From positions 2,108,001 through 2,172,000 of the forward strand of contig NC_009675.1 of assembly GCF_000017505.1 (NCBI RefSeq): a stretch of DNA of 64,000 nucleotides. Direction: 5' to 3'. Positions 10,566 through 18,858 of this stretch are shown one piece after another; the stretch's first letter is position 1; every line of letters begins with the position of its first letter. The stretch is from Anaeromyxobacter sp. Fw109-5. GTDB lineage: Bacteria > Myxococcota > Myxococcia > Myxococcales > Anaeromyxobacteraceae. Below the pieces are notes generated by a model. It worked only from the letters and a program-made list of their open reading frames with translations, had not been told where the DNA came from and did no database searches. The translations under genes were made by a program, and so were the position numbers.

Positions 10566-11513
10566 ATGGACGAGCGGCGCGATCGGATTCGGTTCTGGGC
10601 GATCGTCGCGGCGCTCCTCGCCGCGGTGGGCGCGGCGTACGCGCTGATCCTGGGGCCGCCTCCGGGCGAAGGCGAGGCGGTCGTGATCCTCGCCGACGAC
10701 CCGTCCCCCGCGCCCGTGGCGCCAGGCGCCGCACCGGCAGCGCCGCTCAGGCTCGCCGTCCTGGCGGTCGACGGCGACGTGTCGCTGGTCCGCAACGGCG
10801 CCGCCGTGCCTGCGCGGGCGGGCGATCCGCTGCACGAGGGGGACGCCGTCGTCACCGGCGCGGTCGCGCGCGTGGAGGTCGCAGGCGCGACCTACACCGC
10901 GGAGCTCGAGGAGCTCGGGCGGCTCGAGGTCGGCGCCTCGTCGGCGGGGCTCTGCCGGCTCCGGCTCGAGGGCGGGCTCCTGTCGGCGCGCATCGCGCAG
11001 GCGGCGCTCGAGGTCGCGGGACCGCCGGGCGCGACGGTCCGGAGCGAGGGCGGCGCGCTCTCCGTCGGGCGGGATGGGGAGTCGATGTCCGTCGCCGTGA
11101 AGGAGGGCGGCGCCGCGCTGCGTGCCGCCGGCATCGCGGTCACGCTGGGCGCGGGGCAGCGGTCGATGGCGGCCGGCGGCCATCCACCGGCGGCTCCCGC
11201 GCCGGTCGCCTCGCAGCTGTCGCTGGAGGTGGAGTGGCCTGCGGCGGGGCGGACGAAGGAGGCGCGACCGGTCGTGACGGGCCGCACGGCGCAGGGCGCG
11301 ATGGTGGTGCTGGGCGCCGAGCGCGTGAAGGTGGAGCCGGACGGGAGCTTCGCGCACCCGGTGGTGCTGCGCGAGGGCGAGCAGCGCCTGAGCGTGCGCG
11401 CCCGTGACGTCGGCGGCCTCGAGGCGAGCGCGGAGAGCCCCGTGCTGATCCTCGACACGCGCGCCCCCGCGGCGAGGTTCGACACGCGCGGGCTGTGGAA
11501 GAGGAAGCGCTGA
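10566..11513 (+). CDS. FecR-like membrane-anchored protein with C-terminal Ig-like domain
   Basis: 315 residues. One N-terminal hydrophobic helix (about residues 8-28) is followed by a Pro/Ala linker and a FecR-type beta region (VDGDVSLVRNGAAVPARAGDPLHEGDAVVTG pattern, residues ~65-110). A C-terminal Ig-like region of the glucodextranase-B type (PVVTGRTAQG ... VKVEPDGSF ... V-x-A-R-D) follows, ending in a basic tail. Topology suggests an anchor in the inner membrane with the rest in the periplasm. It starts three bases after the sensor kinase stop, so it belongs to the same operon and probably modulates signal sensing or links it to the envelope. No sigma factor gene is nearby, unlike the classical FecI-FecR pair. 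Confidence 0.75.
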   Translation: MDERRDRIRFWAIVAALLAAVGAAYALILGPPPGEGEAVVILADDPSPAPVAPGAAPAAPLRLAVLAVDGDVSLVRNGAAVPARAGDPLHEGDAVVTGAVARVEVAGATYTAELEELGRLEVGASSAGLCRLRLEGGLLSARIAQAALEVAGPPGATVRSEGGALSVGRDGESMSVAVKEGGAALRAAGIAVTLGAGQRSMAAGGHPPAAPAPVASQLSLEVEWPAAGRTKEARPVVTGRTAQGAMVVLGAERVKVEPDGSFAHPVVLREGEQRLSVRARDVGGLEASAESPVLILDTRAPAARFDTRGLWKRKR

Positions 11514-11529
11514 AGCGGCATTCACCGAT

Positions 11530-11562
11530 CCGCTCGCCCTGAGCCTGTCGAAGGGCGAGCGG
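11530..11562. repeat. REP-like palindromic repeat, copy 1
   Basis: An 11-bp stem (11530-11540 with 11552-11562) flanks the core GAGCCTGTCGA. The same core and stem layout recur at 30159-30187, and the bare core also occurs at 30030-30040-like distance from corA (27030-27040). It sits between the ends of the FecR-like gene and the convergent cytochrome gene, the usual location of REP elements. Confidence 0.7.
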
Positions 11563-11592
11563 AATCGGGCTCGAGCCGAGCGATCACGACCA

Positions 11593-13794
11593 TCAGCACC
11601 ACGGATCGCCGGCGAAGACCCCGAACGTCCCGGCCGGCGACCAGTCGGACACGGCGCCCTGCGCATCGCGCGCCCGGACGCGCCAGTAGTAGACGTTCGG
11701 GACGTAGTCCCCGCAGTCGTCCTGGGGGATGTTGGTCAGCGTCGCCGGGTAGCTCAGCGCGGGCTGGCCGCCGTACGTCGCCGGAGTGCCGCTCACCCAG
11801 CCGGAGTCGCCGACGGACGAGCCCGGGATCCCCGGCCCAGCCAGGGAGCCGTTCACGAGGTAGGTGAAGGCGGGATCGGAGGCGAGCTGGACCTCGTACT
11901 GGAGGGTAGTGCCGGACGGCGAGGTCACCGGAGTCCAGACGAGGGAGGCGGTCGTCGTGTGCGTGCCCACGCGGACGCCCGCGTACACCGGGGCGAGGTC
12001 GGGCACCGGAACGCCCGCCGCCGCCGTCGTGGTGAACGTCTGCAGCGCCGTCTCCGTCACGTTCCGGAAGCGGTCGCTCGAGCGGACGCGCCAGACGTAG
12101 GTCGTCCCCGGGGTGAGCCCCGACAGCGTCACCGCGTGCGCGCTCACGAACCCGTCGTCTCCAGCGACGAACCCGGCGCTGCCGACGCCGTACTCGACGT
12201 AGGTGGTGGCCGGCTCGCCCGTCGTCCACGAGACGGTGACGCTCGTCGCGGAGATCCCCGAGACCGCGGGGGTCGACGACAGGACGGGAGCGACGTACTC
12301 CGTCGCCGGCGGCGCCCAGCCGCTGTGGCAATGGGAGCACTGGGGCTGAGCCTTGCTCTGTCCACCCATCCGGAACGGGTGGCCGGAGGCGGGGTACGCC
12401 GGAGAGGAGACCGCCATGAAGCGGATGCCCTCGTGGCCGTGGCAGTAGAAGCAGGCGCTGCCGTCCGGCGCGGGATCGGCGGGCGCGCCCTCGAACCACG
12501 AGTACTCGCCGTCGCTCAGCCACAGCTCCTTGTGGCAGCTCTTGCAGACCTCGTGACGCTCGCCCTCGTGGCACGCGTTGCAGAGCGCCTGCGCTCCGAC
12601 GCCGGCGCGGTCGATGGTGGCCGCCGGGAGGGCGACGCCGTTCACCGTCGACGCGAGCAGGAAGGCGTTCGCGCTGGAGTGGAAGTCGTGGCAGCTCGCG
12701 CACGCGACGGCGCTCTGTCCTCGGGCGAACGGAGCCGAGAGCGACCCGCCGAAGCCGCGCGTCACCCAGGTGGTGGGGTAGCAGCCCGTCGGGATCTGCG
12801 GGTTGTTGCAGGAGGAGTTCAGGAACGTACCCGCGGGGCACGGCTGGCGCGTCAGGATCGCGCCGATCCGGTTTCCGGCGGCGTCGACCGTCTCGAGGTC
12901 GCACGTCCACGCCCACGGGCCGGAGAGGCCGCTCGCGTACCACCAGCGAGAGGTGATGCGCAGCGCGTTCGGGAGGTCCGGCTGCCCGGCAGGGCACTCG
13001 AGCGCGCCCGTCCCGATCGTCTTCAGCCCGGAGCGGTCCAGCCGGTCGAACCGGCACGTCCCCTCGCGGTCGCCGTGGAAGTCGCCGCCGCCCAGGTCGT
13101 CCCAGCCGACGAGCAGCGGCGGGGTCTGGCCTCCGAGGGTCTCGCCCTGGCCGCTGTGGCACCCCACGCAGGTGCTGCTCGTGGTCGTTCCGTCGCCACC
13201 GGCGAGGATGACCTGACCCGTCATGTGCTGCGAGACGTCGTGGCACGACTCGCAGGTCGCGCTCGGGTCGGCGGGGTTCACGAGGTGCGAGGAGAGCACC
13301 GCGCTCGGATCGATCGTGGAGATGTTCGAGTGGCAGGAGGTGCACTCGAGGGGCCCCGCGTTCCAGGCGATCGTCTGCGAGGGCGCGCCGAGCGGGGTGT
13401 GGCACCCGACGGAGCAGGTCGTGGTCCCGCCGTCCCTCGTCATCGTGCCCCCGGCGGTGGTGGCTCCGCCCGGGAAGGTGACCTCGCCGAAGGCGAGCCC
13501 GCCCGCGCACGCGTGGCAGACGGCGCAGTCGAACCCGGAGGCCGCGTGCGCGCCGTGCGCGCCCGTGGGGACGCAGGCGTTCACCGCCTCGGTCGTCGCA
13601 GCGCCGTAGGCGGACGCGGTCACCCGGGAGGAGGTACCGGCCGCACCGGTCTCTCCGAGCGAGGCGTCTCCTCCGCCGCAGCCCGCGAGGAGCGTCGCGA
13701 GGAGACCCGAGGTGACACATACCATCAGTGAATGACGGGTGGTGCCCTCGATCGCTACGCGTGAAGCCGCGCTTCGATACCCCGCCTTCCTCAT
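11593..13794 (-). CDS. Multihaem c-type cytochrome lipoprotein with fibronectin type III domains
   Basis: 733 residues. The N-terminus ends in a lipobox-like LLAGC (Cys39), so it is predicted to be lipid-anchored. Between residues ~90 and ~500 there are nine CXXCH haem motifs (CAVCH, CTSCH, CESCH, CVGCH, CASCH, CNACH, CKSCH, CFYCH, CSHCH) plus one longer CSVGCH. From ~505 onward two fibronectin-III-like modules follow (S-V-T-V-S-W-T-T-G-E-P and Y-x-W-R-V-R-S/A motifs), with no further haem sites. Such proteins carry electrons across or outside the envelope in metal-reducing bacteria. The FN3 part may bind surface polymer or partner proteins. The gene is monocistronic, and the frame opposite it is an antisense shadow. 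A downstream start at residue 24 would leave a very short signal, so the longer start is preferred. Confidence 0.9.
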   Translation of the reverse strand: MRKAGYRSAASRVAIEGTTRHSLMVCVTSGLLATLLAGCGGGDASLGETGAAGTSSRVTASAYGAATTEAVNACVPTGAHGAHAASGFDCAVCHACAGGLAFGEVTFPGGATTAGGTMTRDGGTTTCSVGCHTPLGAPSQTIAWNAGPLECTSCHSNISTIDPSAVLSSHLVNPADPSATCESCHDVSQHMTGQVILAGGDGTTTSSTCVGCHSGQGETLGGQTPPLLVGWDDLGGGDFHGDREGTCRFDRLDRSGLKTIGTGALECPAGQPDLPNALRITSRWWYASGLSGPWAWTCDLETVDAAGNRIGAILTRQPCPAGTFLNSSCNNPQIPTGCYPTTWVTRGFGGSLSAPFARGQSAVACASCHDFHSSANAFLLASTVNGVALPAATIDRAGVGAQALCNACHEGERHEVCKSCHKELWLSDGEYSWFEGAPADPAPDGSACFYCHGHEGIRFMAVSSPAYPASGHPFRMGGQSKAQPQCSHCHSGWAPPATEYVAPVLSSTPAVSGISATSVTVSWTTGEPATTYVEYGVGSAGFVAGDDGFVSAHAVTLSGLTPGTTYVWRVRSSDRFRNVTETALQTFTTTAAAGVPVPDLAPVYAGVRVGTHTTTASLVWTPVTSPSGTTLQYEVQLASDPAFTYLVNGSLAGPGIPGSSVGDSGWVSGTPATYGGQPALSYPATLTNIPQDDCGDYVPNVYYWRVRARDAQGAVSDWSPAGTFGVFAGDPWC

Positions 13795-14565
13795 GGCGCC
13801 CCCCGACGCAGAGCGCGTCCTTCCGCGCTCGTTTGCGCACTGTACGGGTCGCTCGTGCGTTCGGGGATTGAGTCAAATTGCTGCAAGCCCATTGCTGCGT
13901 CGGTCGAACCGCGTAGCTGGTGCGGTGGTCACCGGCGGAAGGGACCTCGCCGTGCGTGCGGACGCGGTCCGTCGGGCGCGCGGACGGAAGCGAGCTCGTG
14001 CCGCCGAGCGTCAGCGGGCGCCGGCGGAGGTTCGATCGCGGCGAGACATCAGGCACGGCCGTCCCCTGTGCACGGGACGACCGTTGCGAGCCTCTACTGT
14101 GCCTTCACGCGCAGTGTGCAGCGGGCCGACGCGTTCGGGCTCGCCGCGCAGCCGCCGAGCGACCCGGCGGAACCCGGAGTTCAGGAACTGGATGGACCGT
14201 GAGAACGTTCAGATCCGCTCTGGCAGCTTCTCGCTCGGAGATCCGTACGGTTGGGCCGACCAGAATTCGCACGGTGCGATAAACAGGGACTCGCCGTTCC
14301 CTGACGATCGCCGTCGAGATCTCTGGCATCGGATGGCTGTCGAGGGCGCGAGGAAGGAAACACGCGAGGCCGTCCAGACGGGACGGGCGTTCGGGGGTGC
14401 CGATCGCGCTTCCCTCGTTCGCCCTCCGGAGCGCAAATCAATGACGCGAATCGCTCTCGTCGTAGGTGCCTGGGCCGCGATGGTCTTGCCTGGAGTCTGG
14501 CCGCGATGGTTTTGAGCCGCGAGTGCAAACCAGGTTCCGTCTTGAAGACCGCCTGACTGGCCGTC
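13795..14565. other. Intergenic region, no convincing gene
   Basis: Upstream of the minus-strand cytochrome gene. Several short frames are open but none shows recognisable motifs or the strong G/C third-position bias of real genes here. Composition is lower in GC than the surroundings, especially from about 14160 to 14520. Together with the broken gene that follows, this looks like decayed or rearranged sequence. It must contain the promoter of the cytochrome gene, but I could not place one with confidence. Confidence 0.5.
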
Positions 14566-15436
14566 GTGCTCGCTTCGCTTGCGGTCTCGATTGCCGTCGC
14601 GAGGAGGGGGCGCGCGTTGGCCCTGGTGGCTCTCGCCGCATCCCTCGCGGTCGGGTCGGAGTTCCTGCTCCTGTACGTGTGCCAGGCGCGCTGGGCAGAC
14701 GAGGTCGGCATCTTGGAGTGGACGCCGATGGTGAACGCGCCGCCCCGCGAACAGTCGTCGCGGGCCACGTCACCGCGCTGGTGCGCCTCCTCGGCGACGA
14801 CGTCCCTGCGGACCAGCGCCTCGCCACGTTCGAGGGCGGTGAGCTCGGCGTCGCTGACGCAGGGGCGACGATCTCCGGCATCCCCGACCCGTCGCACCGC
14901 CGCGCCGCGGTCGAGCAGCTCGTCCGCGTGCGGCTCCTGGCGCAGGACGCGGAGCCGCGGGGCTCCATCGTACGCCGGAGGTCCTTGGTCGGTACGCGGA
15001 AGAGCTGGCTCGGCTCCAGATCGAGAAGGCGTTCGAGGAGCCGTTCAAGAAGCAGCTCCCGACCGACGACGAGGTGCGGACGTTCTTCGAGGACAACCGG
15101 GCGAAGCTCGGCCGCCCCGAGCGCATGCGCGTGGCCCACGTCGCGCTGCTCGCGCCCGCCGCCGATCCCGCCGCGCGCGCTGAAGCGATCCGCGGGCGAT
15201 TCCGCTACGGCGGCGCCCAGGCGGCGTGCGGCCAGGGGCTGTACGACGACCACGATGATGTCGCGTTCGCGGTCGAGTACACGCCGAACGCCGCGTACGA
15301 CGCGAAGCTGAAGGCGCCCGCCTGCGCGGGCGCGGGCGTTCACCGAATCGTCCTCGCCGTCGGCGCCTGGGCGAGAAAGTCCACTCATCTCACCTTTCCC
15401 TACGCGCCCTGGGTCACGGGGGTGGGTTGGGGGTGA
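14566..15436 (+). pseudogene. Frameshifted remnants: membrane segment plus PpiC-type peptidyl-prolyl isomerase fragment
   Basis: Three pieces lie in different frames. From 14566 frame 1 reads two hydrophobic helices (VALAASLAVGSEFLLLYV) and then loses sense near 14750. From about 14752 frame 3 reads a stretch containing DPSHRRAAVEQLVRVRLLAQ, as in the N-terminal part of SurA/PpiC-type isomerases. Near 14970 the sense moves to frame 2 and continues with YAEELARLQIEKAFEEPF and PTDDEVRTFFEDNRAKLG, then RVAHVALLAP. These blocks are in the expected order for one isomerase, so at least one frameshift separates them. The catalytic parvulin domain is missing: after about 15200 the sequence is not recognisable. 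The homology is from pattern memory only. Confidence 0.55.
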
Positions 15437-15478
15437 CAGGGTGCCGCGATATCGTCCGGTATCCACGTCGGGGGAAGC

Positions 15479-17068
15479 TTGCTCACTCGCAGCCACATGG
15501 CCGCGCTCGCGCTGGCGCTCGTCGCGCCTTACGTCGCGCGCGCCACGCCCATCGGAACGTTCACCTGGATCGCGTCGGGGCCGGGCGACCAGACGGATCC
15601 CGCCATCGACGGGCGCTACGTGCTGTACGCCGACGGCACGCGCGGCAGCCTCGATGTGCTCGCGCGCGATCTCGCGACCGGCGAGACGCGGGTGGTCGCG
15701 GCCGGTCCGGACGACGAGGACAGCCCGGACCTCGCGCGCTCGGTGGTCGCGTACCGCACCGACGCCGGCATCACCGTGGCGTACCTCGCGACGGGGACGC
15801 TCCTCCGTCCTCCGGCGGAGCCCGGGGCGCGTGCGCCGGCGGTGTCCACCTCCGCCGCGGTCTGGGAGGTCGGGCGCGATGGCGCTCGCGACCTCGGATG
15901 GTTCCTGTTCGGGAGCGGAGCGCCGCGGAGCGGCGTCGTCGCCGCCCCTGGCGATCAGCGCGCGCCGGCGGTGAGCGGGACCACCGTCGCGTACGTGGAC
16001 GCGGCGGCCGGCGGCGCCGTCCGGCTGCTCGATCTCGCGCGCGGCGAGGCCCGCGTCGTCTCGCCCGGCGGCGCCACGGGGGTGGCGATCGACGGCGGAC
16101 CGGGCGCGCTGCGCGTCGCGGTCACGCGCGCCGTCGCGGACACCTCGACCGACGTCGAGGTCTACGACGGCGCGGGCCAGCTCCTCGCCGCGCTGCCGCT
16201 CCCGGGCGAGCAGCGGCGCCCGCGCCTCTCGGGCGAATGGGTCGCCTTCGAGGACCTGTCGTCGGGCCGCTCGCAGGTCGTCCTGTGGGCGTGGCGCAGC
16301 GGGCTCGTCCACGCGCCGCGCCCGTACGCAGGCGAGCAGCTCCTGGGCGACCTCGCCGCGGACGACGACGCCGTCAGGGTGGCGTTCTCGGAGCGAACCT
16401 CGGGAGGGCTGGACGTCGGCCTCTACACGCTGCCGCTCCCCGTCGCGGACGATGGAGCGAGCGGCATTCGCTGCGACTCTCCGGGGGCCCTGGTCCTCGC
16501 GGAGCTGACGCTCACGCGCGGCACGGGCGCAGTGACCACGGGCGCGGTGGCGTTCGCCGGCGGCGACGGCGCCGACCTGCCCATCCTGGTGTGCATCGAC
16601 GCCGCGAAGGTCTCCTCTGCCTGGGCCACGCTCGACGGCGCGGCGCTGGCCGTCCCGGGGGACTTCGCCTCCGGCAGCGCGCACCTCGAGCTCCGTCGGA
16701 TCGCGCGGGGAGGCGAGGGGCTCCTCGAGGCGGGAGTGGAAGGGAAGCGCGGCGCGTCCCTGCGCGTGCGCGTGCTCGCGGAGCCCGTGCCCGACGGTGG
16801 CCAGGACCCGGGGGCGCCGCCCGACGATCCGGGCCAGGGGCCCGGCGACGGCGGGCCTGGCGGTGACGACGACGGCGACGACGGCTCCGACGAGGAGCCA
16901 ACGCCTACGGTTCCTGGCGACGGTGACGACGACGCGCCCGGCGGCGAGGACGAGCAAGACGGACCGACGCTTCCCGGGCGAGGCGGCTGCGCGAGCGGCG
17001 GCGCCGATGGGCTGGCGATCGCCGGCGCGCTGGCGCTGCTGCGGCTGCGCCGGCGCACCCGGGCCTAG
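15479..17068 (+). CDS. Exported beta-propeller-like protein with MYXO-CTERM-type sorting tail
   Basis: 529 residues. Signal peptide at ~1-22 (MAALALALVAPYVARA). Residues ~25-330 contain repeated blades with D-P-A-I-D-G-R-Y-V-L-Y and P-A-V-S-G-T-T-V-A-Y-V type motifs, as in TolB/WD40-like propellers. A beta-rich region follows, then a long Asp/Gly/Pro-rich linker (~440-500), the motif GGCASGG, a short hydrophobic helix and a basic end (LRLRRRTRA). That last arrangement is the MYXO-CTERM plan of myxobacterial surface proteins. The linker contains calcium-binding-like D/G runs but no canonical repeat. It is the first gene of a four-gene unit with 8-base, overlapping and 2-base junctions. Function unknown; probably surface-exposed. 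The TTG at 15479 is used as start; ATG at residue 7 is an alternative. Confidence 0.75.
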   Translation: MLTRSHMAALALALVAPYVARATPIGTFTWIASGPGDQTDPAIDGRYVLYADGTRGSLDVLARDLATGETRVVAAGPDDEDSPDLARSVVAYRTDAGITVAYLATGTLLRPPAEPGARAPAVSTSAAVWEVGRDGARDLGWFLFGSGAPRSGVVAAPGDQRAPAVSGTTVAYVDAAAGGAVRLLDLARGEARVVSPGGATGVAIDGGPGALRVAVTRAVADTSTDVEVYDGAGQLLAALPLPGEQRRPRLSGEWVAFEDLSSGRSQVVLWAWRSGLVHAPRPYAGEQLLGDLAADDDAVRVAFSERTSGGLDVGLYTLPLPVADDGASGIRCDSPGALVLAELTLTRGTGAVTTGAVAFAGGDGADLPILVCIDAAKVSSAWATLDGAALAVPGDFASGSAHLELRRIARGGEGLLEAGVEGKRGASLRVRVLAEPVPDGGQDPGAPPDDPGQGPGDGGPGGDDDGDDGSDEEPTPTVPGDGDDDAPGGEDEQDGPTLPGRGGCASGGADGLAIAGALALLRLRRRTRA

Positions 17069-17076
17069 GGGATGCC

Positions 17077-18858
17077 GTGACGGCCGCGCTCCTCGCGCTC
17101 GCGCTCACCGCGGGGGAGATCTTCCTCCCACCCTGGCCGCTCTCGGCGGATGGCGAGCTCGTCGCGGTGAGCGGGGGCGCCGAGCTCACCGCGAGCGACG
17201 CCGCCGTGGAGCGGGTCGCGCCGGGACTCTTTCGCGTCACGCCGGCGACGGGGGCGCAGCGCGTGGCGCTCGCCGCGGGCGAGGCGCGCGCCGAGGCGGA
17301 GGTGGAGCCGCCCCCCGGCGAGATCGTCATCACCACCGACCCCTTGCTGCCGGTGAAGGGCGAGCACGGAGCGGTCACCTTGTCCCTCGAGGTCCGGCGC
17401 CCGAACGGCGCTCCGGACGAGGCGGCGCCACCCCCCGTGCTCGTCGCGTCGCCGGGACGCGTCTCCGCGCCGGCGGCCGCCGGCCCCGGCCGCTGGCGCG
17501 CGACCTACGAGCCGGCCGCGGGTTCGCGGCCGGAGGTCGCCGCCGTCCTCGCGCTGTCGCCGCGCTGTCCCCTCTGCCCGACGCCTCGCGCGGTGGGCGG
17601 CCTGGCGCTCCCCGTCGCGGCCTCCGTCGAGCTCCCCGGCGCTGCCGATCCCGGAGCGCGGACGACCATCGTGGTCGGGGCGCGAGCCTTCGGGCCGGCG
17701 CGCGCGGACCGGCGGGGCCGGTTCAGCGTGCCGATCGTCGTGCCGCCCGGCGTCCGCAAGGCGCGGGCGATCACGCGGGACCGGGCGGGAAACCGGAGCG
17801 CGACGGAGCTCGATCTCGGCCTCCCCTGGGAGGCGCGGCTCGCCTGCATCGCGTTCCCGCCGGCCCTGCCGGCCGACGGCCGGAGCGAGGCGCTCCTCCA
17901 CTGCCTCGCCGCGAACCCGCGAGGCGAGCCGGATCCGGAGGCGCCGCTCGAGGGCTTCGCGAAGGCGGGCAGCGCCGGCCCCCTCGAGCCGTGGCGCGGT
18001 CCGCTCCAGCGGGCGCGGTACCGGGCGCCGAAGGGAGGCGCGGAGAAGGACGACGTGGTGGCGGTGCGGCTCGCCGCGGTGGCGGAGATCGAGGTGCCGC
18101 TGGCGCTCGCCGCAGGGGCGCCCGATCGTGTCGACTTCGCGCTCTCGCGCGAGCCCCTGCCGCTCGGCGCGACGGCCGCGGCCGAGGCGCCGGTGCGCGA
18201 CGCCCGCGGCGACCTGCTCGGGAGCGCGACGGCTCCCCCCGGCGCCGACGCGGGGCTCCTCGTGGCGGATCGCTTCGTGGCGCCCCGCGCCGCCCGCGGG
18301 TGGCGCTTCACGGCTCCGCTCCGGTTCGCGCTCACGCCGGGCGCCGAGGCGGCGACCGTGACCCTGCGTCGCGAGGGGAGCCGCTGGATCGCAGCCGCGC
18401 GGACGGTGGACGCGCGTCCGGCCGCGGGCGTTGCGCTGCGCTTCGGCTCGGGGGCGCAGGCGCTGACCGACGACCGGGGCGAGGCGAGCGTCCCGGCGCG
18501 AGGCGCTACCGAGACGGTGGTGGCCGCGGGCGGCGCGCGCGCGGCGGGCTGGGAGGGGATCGCGCCTCCGGTACCGCCGATCGCCATCGGCCGCGAGGTC
18601 GAGGTGGCGCTCCGCCCCGCCTCGCCGGTGGACGTCGTGGCGCGACTCGAAGGACGGACGGTGCTCTGGCGCGTGGAGGACGCGGACGGGCGGCCATTGC
18701 CCGGCCGTCGCGTCGTGCTGCGCGCCCGCGGGATCGCGGTCGGACCCGCGGAGCTCGCGGGCGACGGGGGGCGGGCCCCGCTCGGGCAGGGCGCCGGCGT
18801 CGTCGCGGTGGTGGACGCGGAGACCGGCGTCGCCGCGGTGCTCGAGGTCGCGAGGTGA
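17077..18858 (+). CDS. Exported protein with Ig-like (invasin/Big-type) beta domains
   Basis: 593 residues from a GTG start eight bases after the previous stop. A short hydrophobic N-terminus (TAALLALALTAG) may be a signal peptide. The rest is almost wholly beta-strand-like, with blocks such as GEHGAVTLSLEVRRPNG and RADRRGRFSVPIVVPPG, and late repeats V-x-L-R-F-G-S-G-x-Q-A-L-T-D-D-R-G-E-A resembling bacterial Ig-like domains. Only a few cysteines are present (a CPLC pair near residue 165). It has no MYXO-CTERM tail and no membrane segment, so it is likely periplasmic or a partner of the large outer-membrane protein whose ATG overlaps its stop (TGATG at 18856-18860). I do not recognise a named family. 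Confidence 0.65.
   Translation: MTAALLALALTAGEIFLPPWPLSADGELVAVSGGAELTASDAAVERVAPGLFRVTPATGAQRVALAAGEARAEAEVEPPPGEIVITTDPLLPVKGEHGAVTLSLEVRRPNGAPDEAAPPPVLVASPGRVSAPAAAGPGRWRATYEPAAGSRPEVAAVLALSPRCPLCPTPRAVGGLALPVAASVELPGAADPGARTTIVVGARAFGPARADRRGRFSVPIVVPPGVRKARAITRDRAGNRSATELDLGLPWEARLACIAFPPALPADGRSEALLHCLAANPRGEPDPEAPLEGFAKAGSAGPLEPWRGPLQRARYRAPKGGAEKDDVVAVRLAAVAEIEVPLALAAGAPDRVDFALSREPLPLGATAAAEAPVRDARGDLLGSATAPPGADAGLLVADRFVAPRAARGWRFTAPLRFALTPGAEAATVTLRREGSRWIAAARTVDARPAAGVALRFGSGAQALTDDRGEASVPARGATETVVAAGGARAAGWEGIAPPVPPIAIGREVEVALRPASPVDVVARLEGRTVLWRVEDADGRPLPGRRVVLRARGIAVGPAELAGDGGRAPLGQGAGVVAVVDAETGVAAVLEVAR

Noticed and set aside
11522-14056. 844-codon frame on the minus strand overlapping the ten-haem cytochrome
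   Set aside because: Other frame of the same strand; Arg-rich and without CXXCH order or signal peptide, unlike the chosen frame.
14181-14897. Minus-strand 238-codon frame
   Set aside because: Low-complexity, no recognisable domain, and overlaps the isomerase remnants on the other strand.
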